From assembly GCA_000151295.1 (NCBI GenBank), contig GG745345.1, forward strand, positions 782,231-846,230: a stretch of 64,000 nucleotides of DNA, read 5' to 3'. Origin of the DNA: Allomyces macrogynus ATCC 38327. Taxonomy: Eukaryota > Blastocladiomycota > Blastocladiomycetes > Blastocladiales > Blastocladiaceae. The position numbers were made by a program, and so were the translations under genes. The notes beneath the pieces are model-generated. The model made no database searches, had not been told where the DNA came from, and saw only the letters and a list, made by a program, of their open reading frames with translations. This document shows, one piece after another, positions 1 to 10,046 of this stretch. The first letter of the stretch is position 1; each line of letters begins with the position of its first letter.

Positions 1-50
1 AGACTACATCGACAAAAGCACGCCAAGGCTGGCAAGACACTGCACAGACA

Positions 51-801
51 TCACACCTGGTAGTGCTCCTTGATCCACGCCGTCAGCTTGTCGTAGGCCT
101 CGTCAATGTTGTTGTTGATAATCACGTAATCGTGCGCGCCTGTGGCCGCATACTCGAGCTCGGCCTTGGCCGCCGCCAATCGGTCGGCGAGCGTCTCAGC
201 CGACTCGGTGCCGCGGCCCTTGAGCCGTGCCTCGAGCACGTCGAGCGACGGCGGCTGCACAAACACGTAGCGCGCGTTCAAGTTGGTGTTCTTGACGATC
301 TTGACGCCCTGCATGTCAACTACAATGACGGAGAGCACGCATCGCGTCAAGGCTCTGTCGAGAGGGCGATTCGCACGCAATGCACGAACGTACTGTCGAG
401 AATGCAAATCTTGCCCTGCTCCACGACCTGCTTGACGGCCTGCACCGACGACCCGTAGAGGTTCTTCGAGTACTCGGCCCATTCAATGAACGCATGCTGC
501 GCAATCAGGTCCTGGAACTTGTCACGCGTCGTAAAGTAGTAGCTGACGCCGTCAACCTCGCCGTCGCGCGGCTTGCGCGTCGTATCTAATTCGGTCGATC
601 CGGATCGTCCGTCAGCGTGTGCAAATCCGGCGTGACCCTTGATTCCGGGTGCGTACGCGACACGCTGAATCCAAACACGCCGGGATACTCCTTGAAAAGG
701 CGCGTCAGGAGCGTCGACTTGCCGGCGCCCGAAGGGCCCGACAGGACCAGCGGGCGCGTGTTGTCCTTGACGATGGCGGTGGGCGGCGTGACAGTTGACA
801 T
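51..801 (-). CDS. GUK1: Guanylate kinase (3 exons)
   Basis: Transfers phosphate from ATP to GMP (GMP to GDP) in purine nucleotide salvage and supply. Exons read 801-657, 585-394 and 319-51. Introns 586-656 and 320-393 both start GTACG and end TAG, and splicing restores the canonical motifs. The P-loop reads [13 protein letters not shown], followed by the GMP-binding stretch [18 protein letters not shown], and ILDIDMQGVK. The protein is 201 aa from the ATG at 801, the usual family length. The reading frame stays open upstream to an ATG-like start at 975, adding about 58 Arg/Ala-rich, almost acid-free residues that look like a mitochondrial presequence, so dual targeting is possible (inference). 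It lies head to head with the Kae1 gene. Identity is very secure; only the start is uncertain. Confidence 0.95.
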
Positions 802-1246
802 GCTTGCAGATGGTGCACGCAGCGGATCGGCGCGGATCGGGAGAACTGGGCGGAGCGCGGGCGTGGCAGCAGCGAGCGGGAGAACTTGTGGTGCGAGTGC
901 AGCAAGTGGCCTTGGGGCACGCGACGCGAGAGAAGAGAGCATTGCTGTGCAAAAGGTGCGGCGCGCCGCTTGCATTTGCTTGAGCCAAAATCAGACTCTT
1001 TGCCTCACAAAAATCAAGAATTGTTCACAGCGTGGCCAGTGATGTGGACGAGATGCTCAAGCGTCGCGCGAGCTGCCTTGTCGAGCCGTCGTTATCGAAC
1101 TTCCGCGGCGTCATCAAGCACGATCCAACGAAGAACGACTCGCAGCAACAACGGCTTTTGGCGTTCATCAGTTCGTTCACCCGTGTTTGCGTGCCGATCG
1201 CCAAGATCAGACTAGTCACGCACTGAAGTCCACCAAGTACTCGATC

Positions 1247-2607
1247 ATGCCGCGCATCGCTCTCGGCCTCGAAGGATCCGCCAACAAGATCGGTGTCGGC
1301 ATCATGCAGCACTCGGACGACGGATCCGTCCAGGAAGTACTCGCCAATGTGCGGCACACATACATCACGCCGCCCGGCACGGGCTTTTTGCCCAAGGACA
1401 CGGCCGTGCACCATCGCGAGTGGATTTTGCCGCTGATCCAGCAAGCGCTCGAGGACGCCAAGATCACGCCCAAGGATATCGACGTGATTTGTTATACGAA
1501 AGGTGGCTGCGATATCTGGACCAGACGCGATCACGATTGCGACGCGCACAAGGACTGACCCCGGCGTGTCGCTAGGACTCAAGGGCCTGGCATGGGCCCG
1601 CCGTTGCAGTCGGTCGCCGTCGTCGCACGCACCTTGTCGTTGCAGTGGAAGAAGCCGATTTACGGCGTCAACCATTGCATTGGGCGTGCGTATTTTGGTG
1701 TCTCCTTTCGTGGCTTCGACCTGTCCCGGCGGCTGATGCGCGTTCGCATGATGCGAGTAGATATCGAAATGGGCCGGCAAATTACGGGCGCAACCAACCC
1801 GGTCATTCTCTACGTGAGCGGCGGCAACACCCAAGTGATCGCCTACTCGCACCACCGGTACCGCATTTTCGGCGAGACGATTGATATCGCTGTCGGCAAC
1901 TGCCTCGATCGGTTCGCGCGCATCATCAACCTGCCCAACGAGCCGGCGCCCGGGTACAATATTGAGCAGTACGCCAAGCGGTGCGCGATCTTTTATTCCA
2001 CACTCGACGAGGAGGGACCGCCTACTGACCAGTATGCGTGGTGTTTTGCAGAGGAAAAACGCTCATCGACCTCCCCTACTCGGTCAAGGGCATGGACATG
2101 TCGTTTTCCGGGATCCTGTCGTTCCTCGAGCAACTCGTCGCGCAGAACACGGTCCTTGAGGCGGCCGATCTGCCCAGCTACACGGCCCCCACTCCGACCG
2201 CGGCACCCACCAAGTCCACCGGCAAAAAGGGCAAGAAGCGGCCTGTGGCCCCTGCACCGCGCGTCTACACCAAGGAGGATCTGTGCTTCTCGCTTCAAGA
2301 AACCGTCTTTGCCATGCTCGTCGAGACCACGGAGCGCGCCATGGCGCACGTCGGGTCTGACCAGGTCCTGGTCGTGGGCGGTGTCGGGTGCAACGAGCGG
2401 CTTCAGGGGATGATGGCCGATATGTGCACGCAGCGCAACGCCACGTGCTTTGCGACCGACGAGCGGTTCTGTATTGATAACGGCATCATGATCGCGCAGG
2501 CCGGGTTGTGCATGTTGGTGGGCGCGTCGCCGCTGCTCGAAATGCACCAGACAACGGTCACGCAGCGGTTCCGGACGGACGCCGTGTATGTGAGCTGGCG
2601 CGAGTGA
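1247..2607 (+). CDS. OSGEP: tRNA N6-threonylcarbamoyladenosine synthase subunit Kae1/OSGEP (4 exons)
   Basis: Catalytic subunit of the KEOPS complex that makes t6A37 on ANN-decoding tRNAs (TsaD/Kae1/Qri7 family, ASKHA fold, cytosol/nucleus). Exons are 1247-1502, 1584-1685, 1761-1980 and 2052-2607, giving 377 aa. Splicing restores [11 protein letters not shown], the metal-binding HCIGHIEMGR (the two His ligands), YVSGGNTQV and the C-terminal [10 protein letters not shown] with [10 protein letters not shown]. The start [19 protein letters not shown] matches the family exactly. Human OSGEP is about 335 aa; the extra length is a Lys/Pro/Ala-rich insert at about residues 222-255 between the two halves of the C-terminal domain. 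The insert is in frame and its neighbours are intact, so the gene is probably functional. The copia element sits about 85 bp after the stop, likely in the 3' UTR or intergenic DNA. Confidence 0.95.
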
Positions 2608-2696
2608 GTACGATGAGTGGTCGGCGGTGGTGCTGGGACGGAACAGGAATCATGGTTTTGTAGATTGCGTCTCTCACGTCCATCACGCGGTCGTGC

Positions 2697-2884
2697 TTTC
2701 GCAAGGTTGAGCGGGAGAAGGAATGCATTTGGTGTGTGCACTCTGCACTTCAGGTGGTGGTGGCAACCATAACCTAGGTTGCCACCATCATTTACACAAG
2801 AATCCAACTCGAACAGCTCCAACAAGGAAACAATGAGGGAAGACAAATAACAAGAAACACAAATGCGAGACGAACACTTCGACA
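2697..2884 (-). repeat. 3' LTR of the copia element
   Basis: On the element's strand it starts TGTCGAAGTG and ends CCTTGCGAAA. It matches the copy at 8206-8393 base for base by eye. It contains an internal inverted repeat, GGTGGCAACC...GGTTGCCACC (about 2757-2786), that could form a stem in the RNA. Confidence 0.93.
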
Positions 2885-2896
2885 CTCCCCCACGGC
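2885..2896 (-). other. Polypurine tract next to the 3' LTR
   Basis: On the element's strand GTGGGGGAG directly abuts the LTR start TGTCG. This is the position and composition expected for the plus-strand primer of reverse transcription. Confidence 0.75.
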
Positions 2897-2905
2897 AAGC
2901 ATTCC

Positions 2906-5900
2906 CTACGCGCGCGGAGCAATCACTTCCGCAACTCCAATCATGTCACGAAGCTTGCGGAACGCAGGAGCAGCAAGCGGCTTGGTCAAAATGTCGGCAA
3001 TCTGGTTCTCCGTGTCCACGCGCCGCAGGTCAATCGTCTTCTTAGCAACTTGGTCCTGCAACCAGTGGGCGTGGATCTCAACGTGTTTCGACGAGAGCAG
3101 CGCGTCCTTGGCAACACGCTCCGCCGACTCGTTATCTTCCATGAGCGGCGTCGGTCCATCTTGTTTGTACCCGAGCTCTTCCAGCAGCGCGCGTATCGTG
3201 AGGATCGTGTCGCCCGCTAAGCTTGCCGACACGTACTCAGCAGCCATGGTCGACTTTGCCACGAGCGTCTGCTTCTTCGAGCGCCAGGCGACAGGGCTAC
3301 CGCCAACCCGTATCACAAAACCCGATGTCGACTTGCGGTCGCCACGATCCTTGGCCCAATCGGCATCAGCAAACGCGTCAAGTTTCATATCCTTGCCCAA
3401 AAACTTGATGCCAAGGTTCAATGTGCCCAACAGGTACCCAACAAGCCGCTTTGCAGCCTCGAGATGTAGCGTACCAGGTGCATGCATGAAACGGCCAAGA
3501 ATTGCAGTCGCAGCAGCAATGTCCGGCCGCGTTTTCGTCGCCGCAAAGAGCAGCGACCCGACAATGGCGAGGTACTCGGTCTTTACAACTGGATCAATGA
3601 TCTTGGGCAACTCGAGCAGCTCCTTGAAGTCGTTGGGTCGCATCGGGATCACCGGCCGCATCTTTTCGGGGATCTGGAACCGCTTGCCCATTGACTTGAC
3701 GTACTGGCTCTGGTCAAGGTAAATCGACCCTTCGTCACTGTACGTAATCTTGCACCCGAGCAACCATGCCGCATCGCCCAAGTCGTGCACCTTGAACTCG
3801 GACTTCAACTTGTCGACAATCCACTTGCGCAGCTCCTTGGTTGACGCGACAATCGGCAAGTCGTCGACATAGACTCCAATGAAGATCACGCCCTTGTCCG
3901 TCTTGTGCATGAACAGGCACTTGTCGTACTTGGACTCCGCGAATCCGAGCAAAATCAGGTAATCAGCTAAACGGCAGAACCACATGCGTGGGGCCTGCTT
4001 GGTGCCGTACAGCACCTTAACAAGCATGCAGACCTTGTCCGAGTTCTGCTTGTCAACGAAGCCTGGTGGCTGCTCCATGAGCACGCGCTCCTTGATGTAA
4101 CCGTACAGGAAGGCCGTCTTGATGTCGAGCTGCAGCGGCAGGACCTTGAGATACGCGGCGAGCGACAGAATCAGACGCAGCGTGTCAAACGACGCAACGG
4201 GCGCAAACGTGTCCGTGTAATGTACGCCTGGAATGGCCGTGTATCCCTTGGCAACAAGTCGCGACTTGGCGCGCACGGGCTTTCCGTCTGCCCCGAGTTT
4301 CCACTTGAAGATCCAACCGGAGCGCATCACCTTGTTGCCTGGGCGGCGGTTGACAAGCACCCATGTCCCATTCTCGACGAGCGAGTTGTACTCGTCGAAT
4401 GTCGGCGCGCGCCAGTCTGGGTGCGCTAGCGCTTCCTCGACCGTCTTGGGTTCCCAAACTGCACCCTGGGCGCCGACTTGAGCTGCGGCAACGCATGCGA
4501 GCACCGCACTTGCCGACTCAACAAACTTGCTGAGATCCGAGTCCGGGTGCGCACGTAGAAACAGAGTCGGCAAATCGAGATCGACAATTCCGGACAGGGG
4601 CGAGCCTGAGTCAACGCCAGGGCCAGCTAGGGAACGAACAAGAGGGGCCGAAGCGTCAGTGCAATCACTATTCAGCCGCAACACGCGCACTTTCTCAACT
4701 GCGTCAGCAGCACGTTCGACGCCCCTTTTAGGTTCAGGATCCACCTCCCCCACGTCGGGCGTACTGCGGACGCGGGCAATGGCGTCGGGATCAAAACGGC
4801 GAGCGACCTCGGGCTGTAGGCCGCGCAAACGGCGCGATTGCCGTGCGACGGGCGCTTGAGCATCAGGTCGAAGAGCACCAACACCCCCATTGCTCACTTC
4901 TGGCGCATCGGCCTGACGACCGGGCTCCCCCACGTCCGCGAGGACCCCCACTGGTCCCTGGTCCACCTGCGGCAAACCGGGCCTCTCGCCAACTTGCAGA
5001 TTATCGCGCTCCAACGCTGGCCCCGCCAGTGGGAGCTCGGCAATCAGGTTGACCGCGGGAAGTTGATCCGGAACCGCCATAGGCACTTGAACTTGATCAC
5101 GCCGCGCACCACGCCCGATCTCCTCATCAACAACTTCATCGCCACCAACGCCATCGAACACAGTCGACGGCACGTCCAGCGACCCCAAATCAACTCGCAC
5201 GGGCGACCCAACCTTGACCTTGGCCGACGGCAACGTGCGAGGAGCACCAGCAACAACACGCGACTCTGCAACACAGAGCCGCTCGGCAAACTTGACATCG
5301 CGCGTGACAAACACCTTCTGTCCGTCCCACACGCGGTAGCCGTCGCGCGTGACCCACGGCAACTCGTCTCCATAGCCAACCAAGCGCACTGCAACACCTG
5401 CAGCGAATCCGGACGCGCCCTGACGCACTTGCGTCGTCGGAACAACAGCGCCACCAAGCGAGCCCCACACCTTGCACTTCGACATGTTGGGTGACGCGCC
5501 GAAAACAACCTGGTATGGCGAGCGACCATCGAGCGAGTCACTTGGCACACGGTTGCGCACATAGCACGCCGCGCGCACACACTCTGGCCAGAGGGAATCC
5601 GGCGCCTTGGCGGCCGTCATGGCCGCACGCACCATCGACTTGAGCACACCCTGCGTCCGCTCGGCAAGCCCATTTGACTCTGGCGAGTTCGGAGACGTTG
5701 TCGACAAGTGCATGCGACGCGAGAGCAGAATCGAGCGTAAACTGTTGCCAATGAACTCGCCACCATGGTCGCTGTGCAGCCGGCCCGCAGACACGCCGAA
5801 GAACGACTCGGCGTGCTTCAGCAAATCGAGAAACTGCGGTCCAAAGTCGCCCTTGCGCCGGAGAAGCAGCACGAAGCACCAGCGTGAGTACTCGTCCGTG

Positions 5901-8074
5901 ACCGTCGCAAAGTAGTTGACACCCCCCATGCCGACCGTCTTCATCGACACCAAATCAGCGTGGAGGACGCCAAATAGTCGATTCGCACGCAAATGGCGCA
6001 GCGGATGCGGCTGGCTGTGCGCGTTGGCCACAAGACACGTCATACACTCGTGTAGCGGCTTGGCCACACCCACGTTGTCCTTGATACCATGTTCGAGCGT
6101 ACACACGGCCGAAACGCGATCATGACCAACGTGAAAGAGTCGCGCGTGCCACAGCTCGGCGAGCGACACCTTCTTGACCGCATCGGCGACATGCGCACCA
6201 ACAGGTCGCTTACCCCAAACGTCGAGCACCCGCGCGTCCTTGGTTGGTCCCTTCTCGCACACGCCTGGGACGATCCACGTATCCCCATGCCGCATGCCCT
6301 TGGCGAGCAGATCTCCTGTCTCGCAATGCACAAACTGGACGTCTCGATCCCCGAAGATGACTCGCACAGCAGTCCGATCGTACAGCTCAGAGACTGAGAC
6401 AAGCGTCTTGAAGCCGGGAATGTACCAGACCGGGTCGAGGTGAACAATGTTGCCCGAAGGCGTGCGGATGCGCATCGTGCCCTTGCCAATCGGACGGCAC
6501 ACGCGGTGGTCACCCAGTGAGACGAGGAACCCTTCGCCAGGCCGCATGTCGTTGAGCGTAGCAAACAGCGACTTGTCGCCGCAAAAGTGCGCGCCAGCGG
6601 CCGAGTCGACTTTCGGGCTCTGAGCAAGACGTGCGCGCGCCGACAAAGGCATCAGCGCGTGCGCACGATGATGGTGAGGATCCGGTCCTTCATAATTCGA
6701 TGCATCGACATGAATGATGGGCGGGTACGTGCCGGGCAGCGTCGCCATGCCCTGATGGCTTTGACGTTCAAGTCTCACGATTTCGGGGCAGAGGGCGACA
6801 ATCGGGTAGTGCGCAAATCCGTCAAATTCAGCAGCACCAAAAACAACACCAGCGGCGTCCGCACCACGGGCAGACGCCATCAAACGCTCATACTCGTCCA
6901 CCGACAAATGCACCATTGCATGTTCGTCGCCGTCCTTGGCCACAACATTCGCGCCCTTCTTTTTGCGCCAGTTCGCGGTTTCAGCGCCGTTCTTGCGCTG
7001 GTGGTCCCGGTTCGGGCAGAAGCGCACGTAATGACCAATCTTGCCACAGTTGTGACAGGCGTTCGTGTCCTTGCGCTTCGTCACAACAAGTGCCTGCGTC
7101 TCAGTCCCAGAGCTGCGTTCTAGCTGGTCGGCAGCCCCCTCAAGAATCGTCTGTAATTCGACGATCGCCATTTCCTCATAGCGCTCGCCCAAGGAGAGCA
7201 CCGTTGGTGAATACTCGGGCGGCAGCGAGGAGAGCAGTGCGAGGACCAAGAACGAGTCGGCAAAGTCGGTGCGCAGATGCGAGGACGACTTGGCACGTTC
7301 ATGGCGCCGAATCACGTCAAAACGGCGTTGCAAATCGGCAATGTGCTCGCGAACCGCAGCAGCACCAGAGCCCGACATGGGCTTTGTGAACAGCCCCTTG
7401 ACATTGGCGAGATGAGCTTGCGCGGAACGCTTGTCAAAACGAGCACGCAGCAGCGCCCACGCATCAGCGACACAGGTGGCGTCCGAGAAGACCGGCAGGA
7501 GTTCAGACGCAACGGCAGACGGCAAAACGACCTTGATGATGCTCCGGATGCACGACTTGGCCTTGTAGCTGTTGTGGGCCATGCACTTCTTGCGTTCAGC
7601 ACCCGCAGGACCGTTCCAAAAGATCGCGTCGGCAACAAACTTGACGTCCGAGTCGAGCTCAATGAGTTTCTTGAATTGCGCGTCCGTCATTTCCTCTTGC
7701 TGTTGCAGTGACACGACCTCGAAATCGGCGTCAACCAAAATCTTGAAGGACTTGAGTTCGAGCAGGTCTTCGAGCTGGTCGGCAGTTAAAAAACCGAGAA
7801 AACGGTCGGCAAACGTCGGCCAGTTCGAGCCATCGGCCTTGAGCATCTCAATTGTCGCTGGTTGGCCGGAGATCGGCGTCTTGACCGAGACAGATGAGGT
7901 CATGGTGACGGTCATGGTGCAGGTCGAAAGTTGGCAAAAATTGTCGAAATCGAGTCGAAAAAATCGGCGTCGCACTGTCTCGAGCGGATGCAGCACGTTT
8001 CGGGTGGTGGTGGTTCGAGTTTCGGTTGTCGTCGTCGTCGTCGTGGTGACGGATGGGTCCAGCGTGGCCCCCAC
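2906..8074 (-). CDS. Copia-type Gag-Pol polyprotein
   Basis: A single ORF of 1722 codons. Domains in order: UBN2/DUF4219-like gag at about 60-330; CCHC zinc knuckle CHNCGKIGHYVRFC at 340-353; aspartic protease with the variant active site VDSAAGAHF (D490; copia usually has DSGA); HHCC integrase N-domain ending CMTC at 677-680; DDE core with D707, D769 and E805 (D-35-E); chromo-less C region; copia reverse transcriptase (RVT_2) with the YVDD active site; and RNase H with DADWAKDRGDRKSTSG, AEYVS and a final ADILTKPL. The order protease-integrase-RT-RNaseH defines the Ty1/copia class. The first 50 codons are Thr-rich translations of leader repeats, so Met-53 or Met-58 (about 7918) is a more likely start. 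No stop or frameshift is seen. Gag and Pol share one frame, so Gag excess would need splicing or proteolysis. Confidence 0.95.
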   Translation of the reverse strand: MGATLDPSVTTTTTTTTETRTTTTRNVLHPLETVRRRFFRLDFDNFCQLSTCTMTVTMTSSVSVKTPISGQPATIEMLKADGSNWPTFADRFLGFLTADQLEDLLELKSFKILVDADFEVVSLQQQEEMTDAQFKKLIELDSDVKFVADAIFWNGPAGAERKKCMAHNSYKAKSCIRSIIKVVLPSAVASELLPVFSDATCVADAWALLRARFDKRSAQAHLANVKGLFTKPMSGSGAAAVREHIADLQRRFDVIRRHERAKSSSHLRTDFADSFLVLALLSSLPPEYSPTVLSLGERYEEMAIVELQTILEGAADQLERSSGTETQALVVTKRKDTNACHNCGKIGHYVRFCPNRDHQRKNGAETANWRKKKGANVVAKDGDEHAMVHLSVDEYERLMASARGADAAGVVFGAAEFDGFAHYPIVALCPEIVRLERQSHQGMATLPGTYPPIIHVDASNYEGPDPHHHRAHALMPLSARARLAQSPKVDSAAGAHFCGDKSLFATLNDMRPGEGFLVSLGDHRVCRPIGKGTMRIRTPSGNIVHLDPVWYIPGFKTLVSVSELYDRTAVRVIFGDRDVQFVHCETGDLLAKGMRHGDTWIVPGVCEKGPTKDARVLDVWGKRPVGAHVADAVKKVSLAELWHARLFHVGHDRVSAVCTLEHGIKDNVGVAKPLHECMTCLVANAHSQPHPLRHLRANRLFGVLHADLVSMKTVGMGGVNYFATVTDEYSRWCFVLLLRRKGDFGPQFLDLLKHAESFFGVSAGRLHSDHGGEFIGNSLRSILLSRRMHLSTTSPNSPESNGLAERTQGVLKSMVRAAMTAAKAPDSLWPECVRAACYVRNRVPSDSLDGRSPYQVVFGASPNMSKCKVWGSLGGAVVPTTQVRQGASGFAAGVAVRLVGYGDELPWVTRDGYRVWDGQKVFVTRDVKFAERLCVAESRVVAGAPRTLPSAKVKVGSPVRVDLGSLDVPSTVFDGVGGDEVVDEEIGRGARRDQVQVPMAVPDQLPAVNLIAELPLAGPALERDNLQVGERPGLPQVDQGPVGVLADVGEPGRQADAPEVSNGGVGALRPDAQAPVARQSRRLRGLQPEVARRFDPDAIARVRSTPDVGEVDPEPKRGVERAADAVEKVRVLRLNSDCTDASAPLVRSLAGPGVDSGSPLSGIVDLDLPTLFLRAHPDSDLSKFVESASAVLACVAAAQVGAQGAVWEPKTVEEALAHPDWRAPTFDEYNSLVENGTWVLVNRRPGNKVMRSGWIFKWKLGADGKPVRAKSRLVAKGYTAIPGVHYTDTFAPVASFDTLRLILSLAAYLKVLPLQLDIKTAFLYGYIKERVLMEQPPGFVDKQNSDKVCMLVKVLYGTKQAPRMWFCRLADYLILLGFAESKYDKCLFMHKTDKGVIFIGVYVDDLPIVASTKELRKWIVDKLKSEFKVHDLGDAAWLLGCKITYSDEGSIYLDQSQYVKSMGKRFQIPEKMRPVIPMRPNDFKELLELPKIIDPVVKTEYLAIVGSLLFAATKTRPDIAAATAILGRFMHAPGTLHLEAAKRLVGYLLGTLNLGIKFLGKDMKLDAFADADWAKDRGDRKSTSGFVIRVGGSPVAWRSKKQTLVAKSTMAAEYVSASLAGDTILTIRALLEELGYKQDGPTPLMEDNESAERVAKDALLSSKHVEIHAHWLQDQVAKKTIDLRRVDTENQIADILTKPLAAPAFRKLRDMIGVAEVIAPRA

Positions 8075-8187
8075 TCGGTCGGTCGGTCAAATCGGTCCGT
8101 TTCTCGCAGAAATCGGCGAGCACAGCAGCAGCGGGTCCACGACGAGGATATCAGCAGCGTTCGTTCGGTCCGTGAGCGCTTGGGATG

Positions 8188-8205
8188 CGCTCAGGGCTCA
8201 TAACC
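8188..8205 (-). other. Primer-binding site of the half-tRNA(iMet) type
   Basis: The plus-strand sequence next to the 5' LTR, gctcagggctcataacc, reproduces the anticodon stem-loop of eukaryotic initiator tRNA-Met (loop CUCAUAA, anticodon CAU). It does not match the 3' CCA end. The element's RNA would therefore pair with an internal tRNA segment, as known for Drosophila copia, where a cleaved 5' half-tRNA primes minus-strand DNA. Confidence 0.75.
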
Positions 8206-8393
8206 TTTCGCAAGGTTGAGCGGGAGAAGGAATGCATTTGGTGTGTGCACTCTGCACTTCAGGTGGTGGTGGCAACCATAACCTAGGTTGCCACCATCAT
8301 TTACACAAGAATCCAACTCGAACAGCTCCAACAAGGAAACAATGAGGGAAGACAAATAACAAGAAACACAAATGCGAGACGAACACTTCGACA
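8206..8393 (-). repeat. 5' LTR of the copia element
   Basis: Identical by eye to 2697-2884; it lies upstream of gag on the minus strand and should carry the promoter. It is followed outward by the duplicated target CGTGC. Confidence 0.93.
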
Positions 8394-8398
8394 CGTGC

Positions 8399-10046
8399 GA
8401 GGTCCACGAGCAACGAGGCTTCTTTTGGGTTTGCTTCATCACTTGCAAATCGCGCTCGGGACGGTTGTAACCAGGCGTCGTCAAAAACGAAGTGTGGGTT
8501 GCACCCGCGGCGGTCGTGACTTTGTACGAAGAATGGCACCACCCGCAATCGCCTCCGGTTTGTCGATGGTTGGACCGGCCCGAAGATCCTTCGCACGCGT
8601 ACAAGTACAATGACCCTCAGTTACTGTGCCCGCTTTCACTTGTCATTCATGTCGGAATATACTGTTCGCCGGGATCCGCTTGCGACCAGGCCAGGGGATC
8701 GAAAAGTCGAACCAATCAAAGTACCTCAAGTCCCGACTTGAACCCAAAAAGGCAATGGGCGAGGATTCATTGCTCCCGGATTGAGGTTGACGCTTGGTTT
8801 TGATGTGATCAGGCTCATTCACTGATACATTTCAAAGAAGTTGACGACACTCTTGAAAGTCATTTGGCCGTCTTCCACTTCCGAGTTTGCCGTCTCCTCC
8901 TAATCGCAAAAAATGTGCTCAGGTTCATTTGCAGGTCATTCTCGAATGCATTCGAGATCATTTCTGCCCAAGCGCAACCAGAAAGTATGAAACCTTGCAC
9001 AGACTGACGCATCAAAAGCAAAAACTGGCCAGGCATCACTTCGACAGCTTCTGACCTTTCGCATCCGACATCCGGAGTTTGAGTCATCCAAAGGCTTGTG
9101 TTGCGATTTTCCATCTTCTCTTAGAGGCGGCCAGAGCAGCCAGGTCTTGCGCAGCTGCCTTTCTCTCGCCAATCCAAATGCTGACTGTCACTTGTGAACG
9201 TGGGTGAGCTTGCGCCTTCATGCAGCGTTCAAATCTTCACCGCCATAATCACCGAATCATTGCTTGCGAGCCTTTTGAAGTTCGCTTTGGCTGCATCAGG
9301 GACAACCGGCAAGCAATGTTGTGCACGGCATCATCGCATTCCGCACGCTCCCCCCAGCATCGTGGTGGGCTTTTCCTGTTGTGAGTATGGTTGAGATGCG
9401 CGCCTGAAAGCAAACAGATGATATCAGCAATAAATTGAGGCGAGCGGAAGCACTGTATGAGGCGCTCCTAATGTAGGGCATCGCGAAGACTTTCGTCTCC
9501 AGAGTTGCCTCCCCACTGACTTTCAACGCTGATGGGGCTGTGGCCGTTAACCACTCGTTCTCCTAACTCACGTCCATGCGACGCTCTCCTCGTGATAGTA
9601 TAGGGCCTGAACGCTATAAATACATCTGGTCGGCTGGAAGTTTGGGTGACATTACTTTGCTTCAAGTTCAGCATTGGGAGTGGCAAGAGTGTGATGCTCG
9701 CTGCACTTTCATTATTAAAATGGATCTCTCGTCTGCTGCGACGGCAACAACACAGCGTGCACCGTGCTGGCCAATGATTCCCAGAAAACAGAATGAGAGA
9801 TAACGGTTGTATTGCGTGATGCTTTCGGTGATGGGTAAGGAGGAATAGAATAGCACAGAAGAAACGTTGCTCGCAAAGAGCAGCCTAGAAAAGAAAACAT
9901 CAACTCGCACGTAAACCAGCACGTCCGGAAATCGCACACCTTCAACCACCCAACCACCCAACCAACCATCCAACGTTCGTCCATCCACCCCACGCCTGAT
10001 ATCACCTCGCACGTCGATGCGTCGCCCTGGCAGCCTCCACCGAGAA
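8399..10046. other. Intergenic DNA without a recognisable gene
   Basis: Base composition is more AT-rich than the surrounding genes from about 8640 to 9720. The open frames are short, overlapping and of no recognisable family. A TATA-like run, cgctataaatac, occurs near 9611-9622. I see no RNA gene or repeat of note. Confidence 0.5.

Larger units (their letters stand above)
2692..8398 (-). mobile_element. Complete Ty1/copia LTR retrotransposon with target-site duplication
   Basis: Two 188-bp direct repeats (2697-2884 and 8206-8393) enclose one 1722-codon gag-pol ORF on the minus strand. Immediately outside the repeats is the same pentamer CGTGC (2692-2696 and 8394-8398), the expected 5-bp target duplication. 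The LTRs read identically by eye, the ORF is uninterrupted, and a polypurine tract and a primer-binding site are present. This indicates a recent, potentially autonomous insertion. It lies just downstream of the Kae1 stop. Confidence 0.95.

Noticed and set aside
2757..2786. Inverted repeat GGTGGCAACC...GGTTGCCACC as a possible DNA transposon end
   Set aside because: It lies inside both copia LTRs and is part of them; its CCTAGG centre is unrelated to the viral palindromes.
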